Virus record (IMG/VR): IMGVR_UViG_3300022752_003600
Coordinates: 1 to 64,000 of that record
Length of the DNA: 64,000 bases
Origin: a virus
Reading direction: 5' to 3' (one strand)
Each line of letters begins with the position of its first letter. Within the stretch, counting starts at the first letter, position 1. Positions 16,169 to 24,714 of the stretch are shown piece by piece. The position numbers were made by a program, and so were the translations under genes. The notes under the pieces were generated by a model. It was not told the DNA's origin. It made no database searches and worked only from the letters and a program-made list of their open reading frames with translations.

Positions 16169-17180
16169 GTTTGTCAATCACCTGTCGTAGTGTTTCTAAT
16201 GCTTCTTCTCTAGAAGGTATCTTATCTAGATATTCGCGAGATTGGTGAACCGAAAGTTCGTATGCGTCTAACCTACTCATGTTTTCAATCCTCGCGGCGA
16301 GGACGGCCCATGACGGGCCAGCCGTGTTGCTATACTTCCACTCTGTGACCACAGGAGTACCGACGTTGAGTGACTTCACAAATAGCGGCGACCACCAAGG
16401 CCTCTTGTCGTCGTGAATCGTAAGTATCACGCCGAGTAGCGAGCCGATCTTTTTCTTGACTTCTGCTCCAGACATGTGCTTTTTGTCTTTGATGCCAGAG
16501 TGCGGTAGTCCAAGTGTGTGCGCGATAGACCTTGCCCATCGAGTAGACGTTAGGTCGATCCCCCACGCTCGAGTCCTCTCTCGTTGTAGCGCTTCTGTGC
16601 CAGGTTGGCGCGTGTAGAGCGCGTCAAACGACAGCCCGACAAGCGAGTGCTTTAAGCCGTCTCTTACTCCGACAATGTCGGACGCGTCTTTGTACCACGG
16701 AAGCGTCGGCCACAGTGTCGTAGGCCACTTCGCAGTTAGAAGGCCGAGAGCAGACTCAATGACTCGTTCTTTTGCGCCTTCATCGGCCAGTGCCAAGCTG
16801 TACCCGCTTCTTCGAGAGTAAAAAGGCTTAAACAACTTCTGTGGGTCACGCTGGATCGACCTAAGCCCGGCAAATATCTTTCCAGGCTCAGGAGCGTCAA
16901 TGAACAGCGCGAGTCTTTCATCTCCACGCAGCAACGATGCGACGTTAAGTGCGCCATAGACTCCGTTTGACGACACGCTTAGCGGTGAGGTCAAGCCTAC
17001 AAACACCTTGTCATATTCTGCGAGGTCATCAAGTGTCCATGACACGTCTGCTTCTGCCTGCACGACCTCGTACCCTAGTTGGCGGACAGCGTTTGCCAGC
17101 ATTCCGGCATACGTAAGCGCGCGCTGCGCTACAGATGACGAGTAGTGCTGCGCACTGGTACCAGTGACTAGCACTTTCAC
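16161..17180 (-). CDS. GT-B-like glycosyltransferase of the modification cassette
   Basis: The 339-residue protein starts GTGAAAGTG (MKVLVTGTSAQHY) with a GTGA overlap. The first half alternates β-strands and helices (YEVVQAEADVSW, YDKVFVGLTSPLS, RLALFIDAPEPGKIF) like a Rossmann acceptor domain. The second half has SLVGLSFDALYTRQPGTEAL, GSLLGVILTIHDDKRPWWSP and SLNVGTPVVTEWKYS, matching the position where GT-B enzymes bind nucleotide-sugar. Sequence-level support is moderate. It is the last enzyme of the 16.2-20.5 kb sugar cassette and may glycosylate DNA or a virion protein. Confidence 0.6.
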   Translation of the reverse strand: MKVLVTGTSAQHYSSSVAQRALTYAGMLANAVRQLGYEVVQAEADVSWTLDDLAEYDKVFVGLTSPLSVSSNGVYGALNVASLLRGDERLALFIDAPEPGKIFAGLRSIQRDPQKLFKPFYSRRSGYSLALADEGAKERVIESALGLLTAKWPTTLWPTLPWYKDASDIVGVRDGLKHSLVGLSFDALYTRQPGTEALQRERTRAWGIDLTSTRWARSIAHTLGLPHSGIKDKKHMSGAEVKKKIGSLLGVILTIHDDKRPWWSPLFVKSLNVGTPVVTEWKYSNTAGPSWAVLAARIENMSRLDAYELSVHQSREYLDKIPSREEALETLRQVIDKHD

Positions 17181-17938
17181 GACTGCGCCTCTTCGATCGC
17201 GGCCTCAAACGCCGCGGGGACACCGACATCCATCGCGTTGACGTCAAACAGGTGGGTTGGGTACCTAAGTATGTCTGTTAGATACGGTCCGATCTTCAGC
17301 TCTCCCGCTGTTTGACCGCGTTCTTTCCACGCATATGAAAGTACATTACGTGCGCGGTGCGTGTCCATCACCACAGGACCGCACCACACGACCGCCAACG
17401 GCATCGCCGCTGTAGGATCAACAAAGTCACTGTCTTCTAGAGCAGCGCCTTCAGCAAACTCGTACATCAAGTCTCTGGTAATGCCGTCTGACCACCTGTT
17501 TCTCACTCTAGTAAACCGATGAGCCTGTGTTTTTGGCACCGTGCGCGTGCCGACGGCATTTGAGTTAGAGATCTCAGTTGTTACTGCCATGTCAACTACT
17601 TTTTCTTGGTCCATGATGTTGTCACTCATGAGCAGCATCACACGCTTTGAGTCGCCAAGCGCGTTGATACCGACAAGCGCCGCGTGTCCCGGCCCGCGCG
17701 GCTCGTCTTGGACAACGACCTGTACCCACGACGAGTATGGCTCGAGGACTTTCTTGACCTGCGTGATGTTGTGTGGTGAGACAACTACGATAGTCTTCTC
17801 TGCGCCGGCAGCTGCCGCGTATTCGGCCGCGTAGGCCAGCAACGTGATGCCGTTAACCTCAAGAAGCGGCTTAAAGAACGGCATCGAGTATCCCAGCATG
17901 CGCTGGCCTCTTCCCGCGGCGAGGATCACTGCGTCCAC
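17177..17938 (-). CDS. Sugar-phosphate nucleotidyltransferase
   Basis: I place the start at the GTG ending at 17938 (VDAVILAAGRGQRML), which has AGGAG 5 nt upstream; an earlier GTG at 17959 is in frame. The 253-residue protein has the N-terminal GxGxR nucleotide-binding loop (ILAAGRGQRM), FFKPLLEVNGITLLAYAAEY, an EPRGPGHAALVG segment, and VMLLMSDNIM, the metal-binding Asp. This is the RmlA/GlmU-type NTP-transferase plan. It activates a phosphorylated sugar or alcohol as NDP- or CDP-derivative. It follows the HAD and kinase genes, giving a kinase-to-nucleotidyltransferase order. Confidence 0.8.
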   Translation of the reverse strand: MDAVILAAGRGQRMLGYSMPFFKPLLEVNGITLLAYAAEYAAAAGAEKTIVVVSPHNITQVKKVLEPYSSWVQVVVQDEPRGPGHAALVGINALGDSKRVMLLMSDNIMDQEKVVDMAVTTEISNSNAVGTRTVPKTQAHRFTRVRNRWSDGITRDLMYEFAEGAALEDSDFVDPTAAMPLAVVWCGPVVMDTHRARNVLSYAWKERGQTAGELKIGPYLTDILRYPTHLFDVNAMDVGVPAAFEAAIEEAQS

Positions 17939-18441
17939 GGCCACTCCTGTCGCGCCCACACGAACTTCCAGCCAGCCTCACGCGCCGGTGCCTGCCCGTC
18001 GATCCTGTCATCAATGTAGACTCCAGTCACTGCCACTTTTTTGAGGATCGCGACGCGCTCACTCGTCGACACGCTACCGGCTAATAGCGCGCCTGGCGTA
18101 AGCCCTAAGGCCTCAAGAACGGCCTCGGCCGCGTCGCGAGCGGCTCCGGTGACGTACGTCACGTCGCCAGGAAACACGCGCTCAAGCGCGAGCAAGATGT
18201 CGGCGTACGGAAGCTTGTTCTCGAGCGCCGCGCCTGACTTGATCACGTCTACGTACACGAGCGTCTTCTCACTGTGCACCCTGCGCGCGTCCTCAAGCGA
18301 GCCAACTGCGGACGGAAGCCACATCTGCCACGGATGTCCCCACGCCTCATCTGGCATGTTGACGCCAACTTTCTTGTACGCCTCGCGGACGAGGTGCCTC
18401 GAGTTTACGAGCACGCCGTCAATGTCTGAGCACCACTTCAT
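17926..18441 (-). CDS. HAD-superfamily phosphatase
   Basis: The start is the ATG ending at 18441, overlapping the upstream stop by 4 bp (ATGA); the frame extends to 18696 without coding character. The 171-residue protein begins MKWCSDIDGVLVNS with the DxD nucleophile pair Asp6/Asp8, has TYVTGAARDAAEAVLEAL as the motif II Thr region, a Lys in ILKKVAV, and VYIDDRIDG as the acidic motif IV. It lacks a large cap. It probably dephosphorylates a sugar phosphate or mononucleotide in the cassette. Polynucleotide-kinase-like phosphatase activity cannot be excluded. Confidence 0.75.
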   Translation of the reverse strand: MKWCSDIDGVLVNSRHLVREAYKKVGVNMPDEAWGHPWQMWLPSAVGSLEDARRVHSEKTLVYVDVIKSGAALENKLPYADILLALERVFPGDVTYVTGAARDAAEAVLEALGLTPGALLAGSVSTSERVAILKKVAVTGVYIDDRIDGQAPAREAGWKFVWARQEWPWTQ

Positions 18442-19217
18442 CTGTAAAAACCTCCTGCTTGAAGTGCCTTTGATAGTACCGCAGACACTGCGCCAAGCGA
18501 CGCCGGTGCTTGTCTCTTGACGTAGGGTATCGCGCGGATGACGTGGACTACGGCCCACGCCTGGCCCGCAACAAACAGGTCTTTGTCTGCAACAGCCTGC
18601 TCTACATCTTCGACAGAGTACGCTCTCCACTCGCGCCTGTACTTTGCCTCTTCCCAGCCGTAGGCGCTCTGCAGCATCTTGCCGACGTCGACGCACGGCG
18701 AGTCTGGCACAGTCAGTGTTGCGGGTATCGGGTCAATGAGCACAGGACCAAACCCACGCCTGTACATCACGTTCTCAGCAGTCGCGTCCCCATGCGACAG
18801 CGCCGGTTGCGCCGACAGCGCGGCCTCATAAGCTCGCTCGGCGGCCGCAAGCGCGGCGTCGACATGCGCTGTAGACAGGTGCAGACCGCTGTTTTCTAGG
18901 TTGCGCGTGACCTTGCTGCGCAAAAGCTCACGGGTCTCTTGTGCCGCCGGCTGAGTTGCCGGCGCGTCCCAGACGTACCTACGAAGCAGCGAGACCACGT
19001 CTGCAGCACGCACCTCAGCCGGTGACATGTGGTCAAGCCGCTCCATGACGTAGCCGTCACCCGTCAGCTCAAACACCAGCGGAAGTGCAGGCGAGGTGTT
19101 TTCCATGATCCAGCGCCCTTGTTCGATCGTCTTCTCGACGATCCCACCTCGCTTCGTGACCGTTGCCTTATTGTTCTCGACGACGACGGCTCCAGAGAGG
19201 CCGCTGTTCATGCTCAC
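18438..19217 (-). CDS. APH/choline-kinase-fold small-molecule kinase
   Basis: The 259-residue protein has LSHGDATAENVMYRRGFG with His142, Asp144 and Asn149 as the Brenner-type catalytic loop, and PVLIDPIP with Asp162 as the metal-binding Asp. The N-lobe is short (VTKRGGIVEKTIEQGRW with a candidate ATP Lys). This is the aminoglycoside/choline/sugar kinase fold. In context it probably phosphorylates the sugar or alcohol that the adjacent nucleotidyltransferase then activates, as LicA and LicC do for choline. The substrate cannot be read from the sequence. It overlaps both neighbours by 4 bp. Confidence 0.75.
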   Translation of the reverse strand: MSMNSGLSGAVVVENNKATVTKRGGIVEKTIEQGRWIMENTSPALPLVFELTGDGYVMERLDHMSPAEVRAADVVSLLRRYVWDAPATQPAAQETRELLRSKVTRNLENSGLHLSTAHVDAALAAAERAYEAALSAQPALSHGDATAENVMYRRGFGPVLIDPIPATLTVPDSPCVDVGKMLQSAYGWEEAKYRREWRAYSVEDVEQAVADKDLFVAGQAWAVVHVIRAIPYVKRQAPASLGAVSAVLSKALQAGGFYR

Positions 19218-20461
19218 GAAAACGCGCTCTCGATCATGACCTGAGCTGTTTTCTTTGGGTCGTTTCGCGTGCGCAACACCTCACGGTTGTGGCGCGCGAT
19301 CTCAGCACGCTCAGCGTCGGGAATCTCGAGACACGTCATGAACGCGTCGGCGATCTTTTGGATCAGTTCTAGGCCTTCAGCTTGAACTAGTCGCGACTGC
19401 GTTGGCGACTTTGTGTACCAGTCGAGCACCATCATGCGAAACTGAGGATCTGATAGGTGCCCAGGAACGATGCACATCGCACCAGCGTCTGCGGCCTCAA
19501 GAGATGAGTATTCGACTAAGCCGCGCGCAAACGCGTGCGCGGTCAAGTTCATGTGGACCTTGAACCGTGAAGCAATTGCCGCAGAGTCAGTGTAGTTGCC
19601 TAGGTAGCGCACAAGCGCCTTACCAGGGACACGCGCGTCCCAGGGATACGGCGTGACGATGTTTCCGTCCATGCTTCCGTTAAACTTCTCAGGGTTGACG
19701 ACCTTCGCGTACCTCTTGACCTGCGCTTTAAAGTGATCTTTGAGGATCTCATAGACAATGTATGTCGGCGAAGGCCCTAGGCCGACTGAGCACGATCCCC
19801 AGACCTCAACTGTTACGTCTTCTGGCAAGAAAGCGCCGGCCAGGGCGACGAGTGGCTGTCCCTTGTTGTAGATAAACCGACCAGACGTCCCGACGACACG
19901 CTCATTTGGTATCGGAGCGTCAATGTCAAACTGCGGGATGTACGGCATCGGTCCCTTGATCCACTCCATCGAGGCAAACAAGTCATTGCTGTGCTTCGCG
20001 GACTCTTCGCTCATCGTCACAAGCTTGCTTCCTCGCGACGGAGACTCGAGCAGCTTCTTGACAAACGGGATGTCTTTCTCTGGGTAAAACGAACCGTGGA
20101 GTGCCGTAGTCCACCTCGCCTTCGTGCGAAGCAGCGCGTCTACATACTCTGGTATCGCGTCTTCACCCTTCTTGATCGCCTGCTTGTCGTGCAGCGGAAT
20201 CTTGATCTCTGGAAGCACGACCATGTCATACTTATCCAGTGTCTCGACGATGTTCGCTGTCTTTACGACGACGTCAGGGGCCTCGCTCCACCACCTGCCG
20301 CCCGGCTGTGGCTTGCCCCACGCCGAGCGAGTCTTTCCGCTCTTTGTGAATGACACGACATCACAGTCGTGTCCAAGTTCTTTGAATCCGTGACGAAGCC
20401 TGAACGCCCAGGCAGTCGGTCCTTTGACTCCTGGTTCTGGCTCAAAAACTGCGACTTTCAT
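19214..20461 (-). CDS. GT-B glycosyltransferase of the modification cassette
   Basis: The 415-residue protein starts MKVAVFEPEPGVKGPTAWAF with AGGAGAG 5 nt before the ATG. It has an N-terminal acceptor domain (YDMVVLPEIKIP), a linker, and VVGTSGRFIYNKGQPLVALA, the start of the donor domain, then HMNLTAHAFARGLVEYSSLE and AADAGAMCIVPGHLSD, where GT4-type enzymes bind the nucleotide-sugar (Glu in the EYSSLEA region). It is the first gene downstream of a strong terminator, so it probably opens a separately controlled operon with the kinase, phosphatase, nucleotidyltransferase and second GT. Confidence 0.75.
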   Translation of the reverse strand: MKVAVFEPEPGVKGPTAWAFRLRHGFKELGHDCDVVSFTKSGKTRSAWGKPQPGGRWWSEAPDVVVKTANIVETLDKYDMVVLPEIKIPLHDKQAIKKGEDAIPEYVDALLRTKARWTTALHGSFYPEKDIPFVKKLLESPSRGSKLVTMSEESAKHSNDLFASMEWIKGPMPYIPQFDIDAPIPNERVVGTSGRFIYNKGQPLVALAGAFLPEDVTVEVWGSCSVGLGPSPTYIVYEILKDHFKAQVKRYAKVVNPEKFNGSMDGNIVTPYPWDARVPGKALVRYLGNYTDSAAIASRFKVHMNLTAHAFARGLVEYSSLEAADAGAMCIVPGHLSDPQFRMMVLDWYTKSPTQSRLVQAEGLELIQKIADAFMTCLEIPDAERAEIARHNREVLRTRNDPKKTAQVMIESAFS

Positions 20462-20505
20462 GGTGTCTCTCCTAGTTGTTACGTACCTTGTCTAATTTTG
20501 ACACG

Positions 20506-20543
20506 AAAAGACGCGCCCCGGTGTTACCGGAGCGCGCCTTTTT
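20506..20543. terminator. Bidirectional intrinsic terminator
   Basis: A 13-bp stem (20510-20522 with 20526-20538) and a 3-nt loop, GC-rich with two G·U wobbles, is flanked by AAAAG on the left and TTTTT on the right. Either strand therefore gives a hairpin followed by a U-run. It lies between the SSB-like gene stop and the GT gene start and separates replication from the modification cassette. Confidence 0.8.
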
Positions 20544-20563
20544 CGCGTAAAGTGCGGGCTAGC

Positions 20564-21106
20564 TCAGAACGGAGCTGCCGGAGGCGTGTTTGGGTTAGCC
20601 GCTCCTGCTGCCGCTGCTGCCGGTGCCGGTGCCGGTGCCGGTGCCGGTGCCGGTGCCGGTGCCGGTGCCGGTGCCGGTGCCGGAGACGCCGAAGCGACCG
20701 CAGGGACCGAGTAGTACGACTTGATCTCGTTCTTCTTCTGACCCTGCCAGGTGCGCGTGCCGACCGCCGCGCGGAAGGTGCGACCCTTCAGTGCTGCCTC
20801 GATCTGCGCGTTGGTCGGGTTTGACGTGAAGTACTCACGCGGAAGCCCGAGTGCGGCCATCTTCTTGAAGAACATCCCAAGCGCGTTGGGGTTGTCAGTG
20901 GTGACGACAAGGTTGTCCCAGACAAGCCGCTTGGCGTGCGCGCCGGTTTGAACCTGCGCCTTGACGGCGAACATGGTCTTTCCGGTCTGCGTCACCTTTG
21001 CGACTGCTTCGACGACCTGGAGGTCGTAGTCGCCGTCTGGCAGCGGGTCGTACCCGCCCGTGTCGGCTGCGTCCTTGATGAGGTCGCCCCAGTTGAGTGA
21101 TGACAT
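20564..21106 (-). CDS. DUF669-like single-stranded-DNA-binding protein
   Basis: The 180-residue protein begins MSSLNWGDLIKDAADTGGYD, then PLPDGDYDLQVVEAVAKVTQ and MFAVKAQVQTG, the N-terminal β-barrel start of DUF669/OB-like phage SSBs encoded beside Sak4-type ATPases. Residues ~85-130 complete the domain. The C-terminus is a Pro-Ala repeat followed by Ala/Gly and ends PPAAPF. Host SSBs end in an acidic DDxxPF tip; here the acidic residues are missing but Pro-Phe is kept. It starts 2 bp after the upstream ATPase stop. Confidence 0.7.
   Translation of the reverse strand: MSSLNWGDLIKDAADTGGYDPLPDGDYDLQVVEAVAKVTQTGKTMFAVKAQVQTGAHAKRLVWDNLVVTTDNPNALGMFFKKMAALGLPREYFTSNPTNAQIEAALKGRTFRAAVGTRTWQGQKKNEIKSYYSVPAVASASPAPAPAPAPAPAPAPAPAPAPAAAAAGAANPNTPPAAPF
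20619..20683 (-). repeat. Hexanucleotide array in the SSB-like gene
   Basis: About 10.8 uninterrupted copies of GCCGGT (plus strand) encode a Pro-Ala dipeptide run. Near-perfect identity at the DNA level, including third positions, indicates recent slippage. Copy number should vary between relatives without a frame change. Confidence 0.95.
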
Positions 21107-21108
21107 TG

Positions 21109-21897
21109 TTACTTGCTCGCTTTCTCTGTTGTTGTTGTTGTTTTTTCTTGCTTTTGTTCTGGCCGTGGGCCGAACACTATCTCGAGCATCCTCTCAATTC
21201 CGAGGTCTTGCTGCTCGACAACTTTACCCAGCCGTCCCTGCACGCGCTCGCCGGCCTCGAACTTGCTCGTTCGCTCGACGTACATGCGGCGCGCCTTGTA
21301 CGGCGGCTGCGTCGGGTCTGGGTGTGGGAACTCTTCAACCGTGATCGCACCGAGGACGTCGTAGAAGTACGGCGCCTGGATCGCGAGCTGGCCCTGGAGG
21401 TATGGACGAGCGCGCCCGTCCTGCCCGGTGCGAGACATCGCGGTCAGCACAACCGCCTCAAGAGGCGCGGTCGGGTGCATCGTCAAGTCGCGGAGGTCGC
21501 GAAGCAGCGCGCCCATGTGGCGAAGAAGCTCGCCCCACTGCTGCATCTGCATCTGGTTTGTTCCGGCGATGTTGTCCACGCACTTGACCTGGAGCTCCGA
21601 TACGGAGTCAATGATCAGCGACTTGAACTGGTGACGTCCGAGCTGGAGCCACTGGTACGCCTTCATCATCGTGTCATACTTGGTGATGTTGACGACGCAG
21701 GTGTCCCACGTCCCGTCAGCCACCGGCGGCTCCTCGCGTAGAGGGTCCCAGTACTTAACCGTGATTGGAAGAAAGCGGTGGCCGCCCTCTACGTCGAGCA
21801 TAAGCCGCGGGTACGGTGCTGTGACCGCAAACGTCGACTTGCCGACCTTTGATTCTCCGTACACCATGAGTGTAAGAGAACGTTGGACATTTGTCAT
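21109..21897 (-). CDS. Sak4-like RecA-fold ATPase (single-strand annealing/recombination)
   Basis: The start is the ATG ending at 21897 (MTNVQRSLTLMVYG) with AAGGA about 10 nt upstream; the frame extends to 22032 as overlap with the nuclease gene. The 262-residue protein has Walker A GESKVGKST (14-22), PRLMLDVEGG, and FKSLIIDSVSELQVKCV as Walker B. This is the P-loop order of Sak4 phage recombinases (AAA_24/RecA-like). It probably works with the adjacent SSB-like protein and Cas4-like nuclease in recombination-dependent replication. The C-terminus is a Thr/Lys/Glu tail. Confidence 0.8.
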   Translation of the reverse strand: MTNVQRSLTLMVYGESKVGKSTFAVTAPYPRLMLDVEGGHRFLPITVKYWDPLREEPPVADGTWDTCVVNITKYDTMMKAYQWLQLGRHQFKSLIIDSVSELQVKCVDNIAGTNQMQMQQWGELLRHMGALLRDLRDLTMHPTAPLEAVVLTAMSRTGQDGRARPYLQGQLAIQAPYFYDVLGAITVEEFPHPDPTQPPYKARRMYVERTSKFEAGERVQGRLGKVVEQQDLGIERMLEIVFGPRPEQKQEKTTTTTEKASK

Positions 21898-21899
21898 GT

Positions 21900-22826
21900 T
21901 TACTCGTTTCCTTTGGTCTCTGATTTGTAATAGCCGTACGGGTCGTCGACCACGTACATTTCGCTGATTGCCTGCTCGGCGGCGGAACCGTCGTCGAGCA
22001 GCGGGCATACAGCGAAAAATTGGCACTTCCACTTGCAGTCGCGGCTCGGCCGCGGGTACGCAAGCGTCGTGTGATCTCCGCCCTCTTCAAGCCCTTTGCG
22101 GACCCTGAGGAGGTCAGTGATCGTGCCATGAATCCTATTCCAGAAAGAGCGCAAACTGAAGATGTTGTGCCGCACTTCAATCTGGTCGTAAAACGGCGGG
22201 CGCGCGTTAGCAGTCCGCTTGACCTTACGCAGCATCGTAAAGATGCCGCCGTCACAGCGCTCGGTCTCGTCTTTCTTTTGCGCTTCAAGAAGCATGTACG
22301 TAAGCACTTGCTCGTTCATGTGCGCCATGCTTGTGAAGTCAGCAAACGAGCCGCCGACTGTCTTGAAGTCACGAAACATGCGGACGCCGTCAGCCTTGCG
22401 GCGGACACGCATGTCGAGCTTTCCTTGCAGCTCGACCTGGCCGTCAAGTAGAGTCGCGCTGACGACCTCTTCACTCGAGATGAACTCGAGCTCGGCGTCA
22501 ATGCCGTTTTCTTCAACCCAGCCGAGGTACCCTTCGAGCATGATCCGGCCAAGTTCTGCCTCAGATTGCAGGTCGACCGTGTCGCGGAAGCCCTCAATAA
22601 GCAGCTGCTTGTCGCGTTCGACGAGCTCGGCGTGCGCATCGAGTAGCGGCACCCCGTTTGCGTAGTACTGCTCAAACGCTGAGTGAATGCGCGTGCCGAG
22701 CGCGAGCGGGCCGACCATCTGCTTTTCCCTCGGCTGCAGCCGCCTGAAGTACGTTAGCCACCAGCGGCGCCGGCAGTCTTTAAACGTCTGAAGCTCGCTG
22801 TTAGATACTTTGAGTGGTTGTGTCAT
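21900..22826 (-). CDS. Cas4/RecB-like PD-(D/E)XK exonuclease
   Basis: The 308-residue protein has Cys18 in LQTFKDCRRRWWLTY, then GPLALGTRIHSAFEQYY (motif with His), QGKLDMRVRRK (the first Asp of PD-ExK), and MFRDFKTVGG (D-x-K). The C-terminus carries DCKWKCQFFAVCP. Cys18 plus these three late cysteines form the [4Fe-4S]-binding set of Cas4/AddB-type nucleases. It would process DNA ends for recombination. It overlaps the helicase gene by 4 bp and precedes the Sak4-like gene by 2 bp. Confidence 0.85.
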   Translation of the reverse strand: MTQPLKVSNSELQTFKDCRRRWWLTYFRRLQPREKQMVGPLALGTRIHSAFEQYYANGVPLLDAHAELVERDKQLLIEGFRDTVDLQSEAELGRIMLEGYLGWVEENGIDAELEFISSEEVVSATLLDGQVELQGKLDMRVRRKADGVRMFRDFKTVGGSFADFTSMAHMNEQVLTYMLLEAQKKDETERCDGGIFTMLRKVKRTANARPPFYDQIEVRHNIFSLRSFWNRIHGTITDLLRVRKGLEEGGDHTTLAYPRPSRDCKWKCQFFAVCPLLDDGSAAEQAISEMYVVDDPYGYYKSETKGNE

Positions 22827-24622
22827 AGCTTACCTGCCTTGTCTTCTTTGAGCATGCTGAGCAGCTTGTCCTTGTCTCGGACTATCTGCTCGAAGTTGTC
22901 TGCCTTTGTGTCAAGCACCTGGATCACGCGCTCCTCAACGGTGCCTTCGGTCACGTAGTCAGTGATGATGACGCTGTCGTGGATCTCTGACCCGATGCGG
23001 TGGACGCGGTCAAGTGCCTGCTTGTGGTCGACCAACGACCAGGGACGTTGAAGCATGATCAACCTACGCGCCGCGGTGAGTGTCACGCCTACGCCGCCAG
23101 CCTGCGCCGTAAACAAGATCCACTTCGTCCTGCCTGACTGAAAGTCGTCGATAGACCGCTGGCGCTCTTCTTCATTTTGCGCGCCGGTGATGAGTCCGTG
23201 TTCGATGCCAGCCTTTGTCATGGCCGCGCTTAGCAACTCAATAAGCTGCCGCGACACGGCGCATACAGCGACTGAGTCGCTGCCGAAGTCGCCACTCTCG
23301 ATGTCGTCCATCAGCGCGTCAACCTTGCACGACGGCTCGGCGAGCACCGCTCGCACCTCGCCAGTCTCTGTGTCGGCGACCATGTCAGCATACGAGCTTG
23401 CAAACTGAAGCAAGCGCGTCACCTGTGTAAGCGGGCTTGTCGCCATCAGCGCGGCACCGCTCTCAAGCTCGGCGATCATGAGGTCACGCATCTGCGAGTA
23501 GGCCTTGGCCTGTTTTGACGACATCTCGACGTCACGGCGCTCATTTATGACTGGCGGCAGCCAGTGCAGCACCTTCGCCTTGAGCATGCGCCGCATACGC
23601 GGGTTGATGCTTGCGTAAAACTCCTGCTCCATCTGTGGCTTGACGCCGAGGACCATCATGCCGCCGAACGCGTTAAGCATCGTGTTGATCATGCGGTCGA
23701 TCCAGCGCGTCTTGCTCGGCCACTCTTCTGGAGACAGCCAGTGCAAGATAGGCCACAGGTCGACGACGTCATTCGCGATCGGCGTGCCGGTCAGCGCAAA
23801 CCGGATGTCTGCGTCACCTGTTGCGGCCCACAGCGCACGCGTCTGCTTTGACTTTGGATCCTTTGACCGGTGTATCTCGTCTGCGACGACGGCCTTGAAG
23901 TCAATCGCGTTAAGTTCGCGCGGTGTGACCTCGCACTGCTTTTCAGTGACGCTGTCATCGTGGCCACCCATCGCGACACAACGTTTAAGGGCGATTGAGC
24001 CGTAGGGAGCGAGACGCGAGTGAGCGCGCAGCGACTCCCAGTTGATGACATAGACATCAGCGCCAGACTCAAAAGACTTTCGCCGCTGCGTCGCCGTTCC
24101 AGAGATGACCTCGACATTCACACTTGGCCACCAGCGCGCAAACTCGCGCTTCCAGTTCTTTTTCACCGTGTTCGGGCACACGACCAACGCTGGAAACACC
24201 TGCTCGCCTGCGTCTTGAAGGGCCTTAAGCGCGCGGATCGCCTGCGCGGTCTTGCCCAGGCCTGGCTCGTCGGCGAGCAACGCACGGCGTGCGACCTTGA
24301 GAAACTGGACACCGGCGCGTTGGTGAGGAAACAAGTCTTCATCGCCATCGGCTTCTTCGAGCTCGCGCAGTTTGTTAGCTGGCTCGACTCGAGATGTAAG
24401 CTCGCTGGTCGCCCACGCGGTGAGCGACTGTCCGATGACGAGCTCGGTCTTGAACGTCGACCTCAGCGCGAGGCAGGTAGACCAGCTTAGCGGGACGCTC
24501 CAGACCTTATCTGTCGTCGACCACTTTGCCCCTGGGATGCTCTTGCAAAGCTCCTTGTAGCGCCAGTCGGCGTCAATGCGGATGTGTTTTCCGTCTTTGT
24601 CGATGTCAACTAATACTGTCAA
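22823..24622 (-). CDS. SNF2-family DEAD/H-box helicase
   Basis: The 599-residue protein starts with a TTG preceded by GAGGGA, a clear ribosome site. Residues 1-75 look like the HARP-like β-domain of SMARCAL1-type proteins (WRYKELCKSIPGAKWSTTDK). Then FPHQRAGVQFL, Walker A DEPGLGKTAQ (Lys124), NTVKKNWKREFARWWP, DEIH box VVADEIHRS, ALTGTPIAN (motif III), and the C-lobe QAGGVGVTLTAARRL and QALDRVHRIGS (motifs V and VI). The motif set is complete. HARP-SNF2 enzymes anneal or remodel forked DNA, so replication-fork remodelling is the likely role. Confidence 0.9.
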   Translation of the reverse strand: MTVLVDIDKDGKHIRIDADWRYKELCKSIPGAKWSTTDKVWSVPLSWSTCLALRSTFKTELVIGQSLTAWATSELTSRVEPANKLRELEEADGDEDLFPHQRAGVQFLKVARRALLADEPGLGKTAQAIRALKALQDAGEQVFPALVVCPNTVKKNWKREFARWWPSVNVEVISGTATQRRKSFESGADVYVINWESLRAHSRLAPYGSIALKRCVAMGGHDDSVTEKQCEVTPRELNAIDFKAVVADEIHRSKDPKSKQTRALWAATGDADIRFALTGTPIANDVVDLWPILHWLSPEEWPSKTRWIDRMINTMLNAFGGMMVLGVKPQMEQEFYASINPRMRRMLKAKVLHWLPPVINERRDVEMSSKQAKAYSQMRDLMIAELESGAALMATSPLTQVTRLLQFASSYADMVADTETGEVRAVLAEPSCKVDALMDDIESGDFGSDSVAVCAVSRQLIELLSAAMTKAGIEHGLITGAQNEEERQRSIDDFQSGRTKWILFTAQAGGVGVTLTAARRLIMLQRPWSLVDHKQALDRVHRIGSEIHDSVIITDYVTEGTVEERVIQVLDTKADNFEQIVRDKDKLLSMLKEDKAGKL

Positions 24623-24648
24623 CTTAGTCCCTCAATCATTCGTCATTC

Positions 24649-24657
24649 ACTGTACCA
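24649..24657 (-). promoter_or_regulatory. Candidate extended -10 promoter, TGGTACAGT
   Basis: In the 92-bp gap upstream of the SNF2 helicase, the minus strand reads TGG-TACAGT. It sits 27 bp upstream of the TTG start, leaving room for the GAGGGA ribosome site. It would drive the helicase, nuclease, Sak4 and SSB genes as one operon ending at the terminator at 20.5 kb. Confidence 0.45.
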
Positions 24658-24714
24658 CATACTAGGAAGATTTTGATGATCTCCAGCAAATATTTTTCTT
24701 AGTACATAAGCTCT

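Noticed and set aside
20462-20505. TGTCAAAAT as another extended -10 before the GT operon
   Set aside because: The first -10 base is C instead of T and there is no -35; too weak to list, although a promoter after the terminator is expected.
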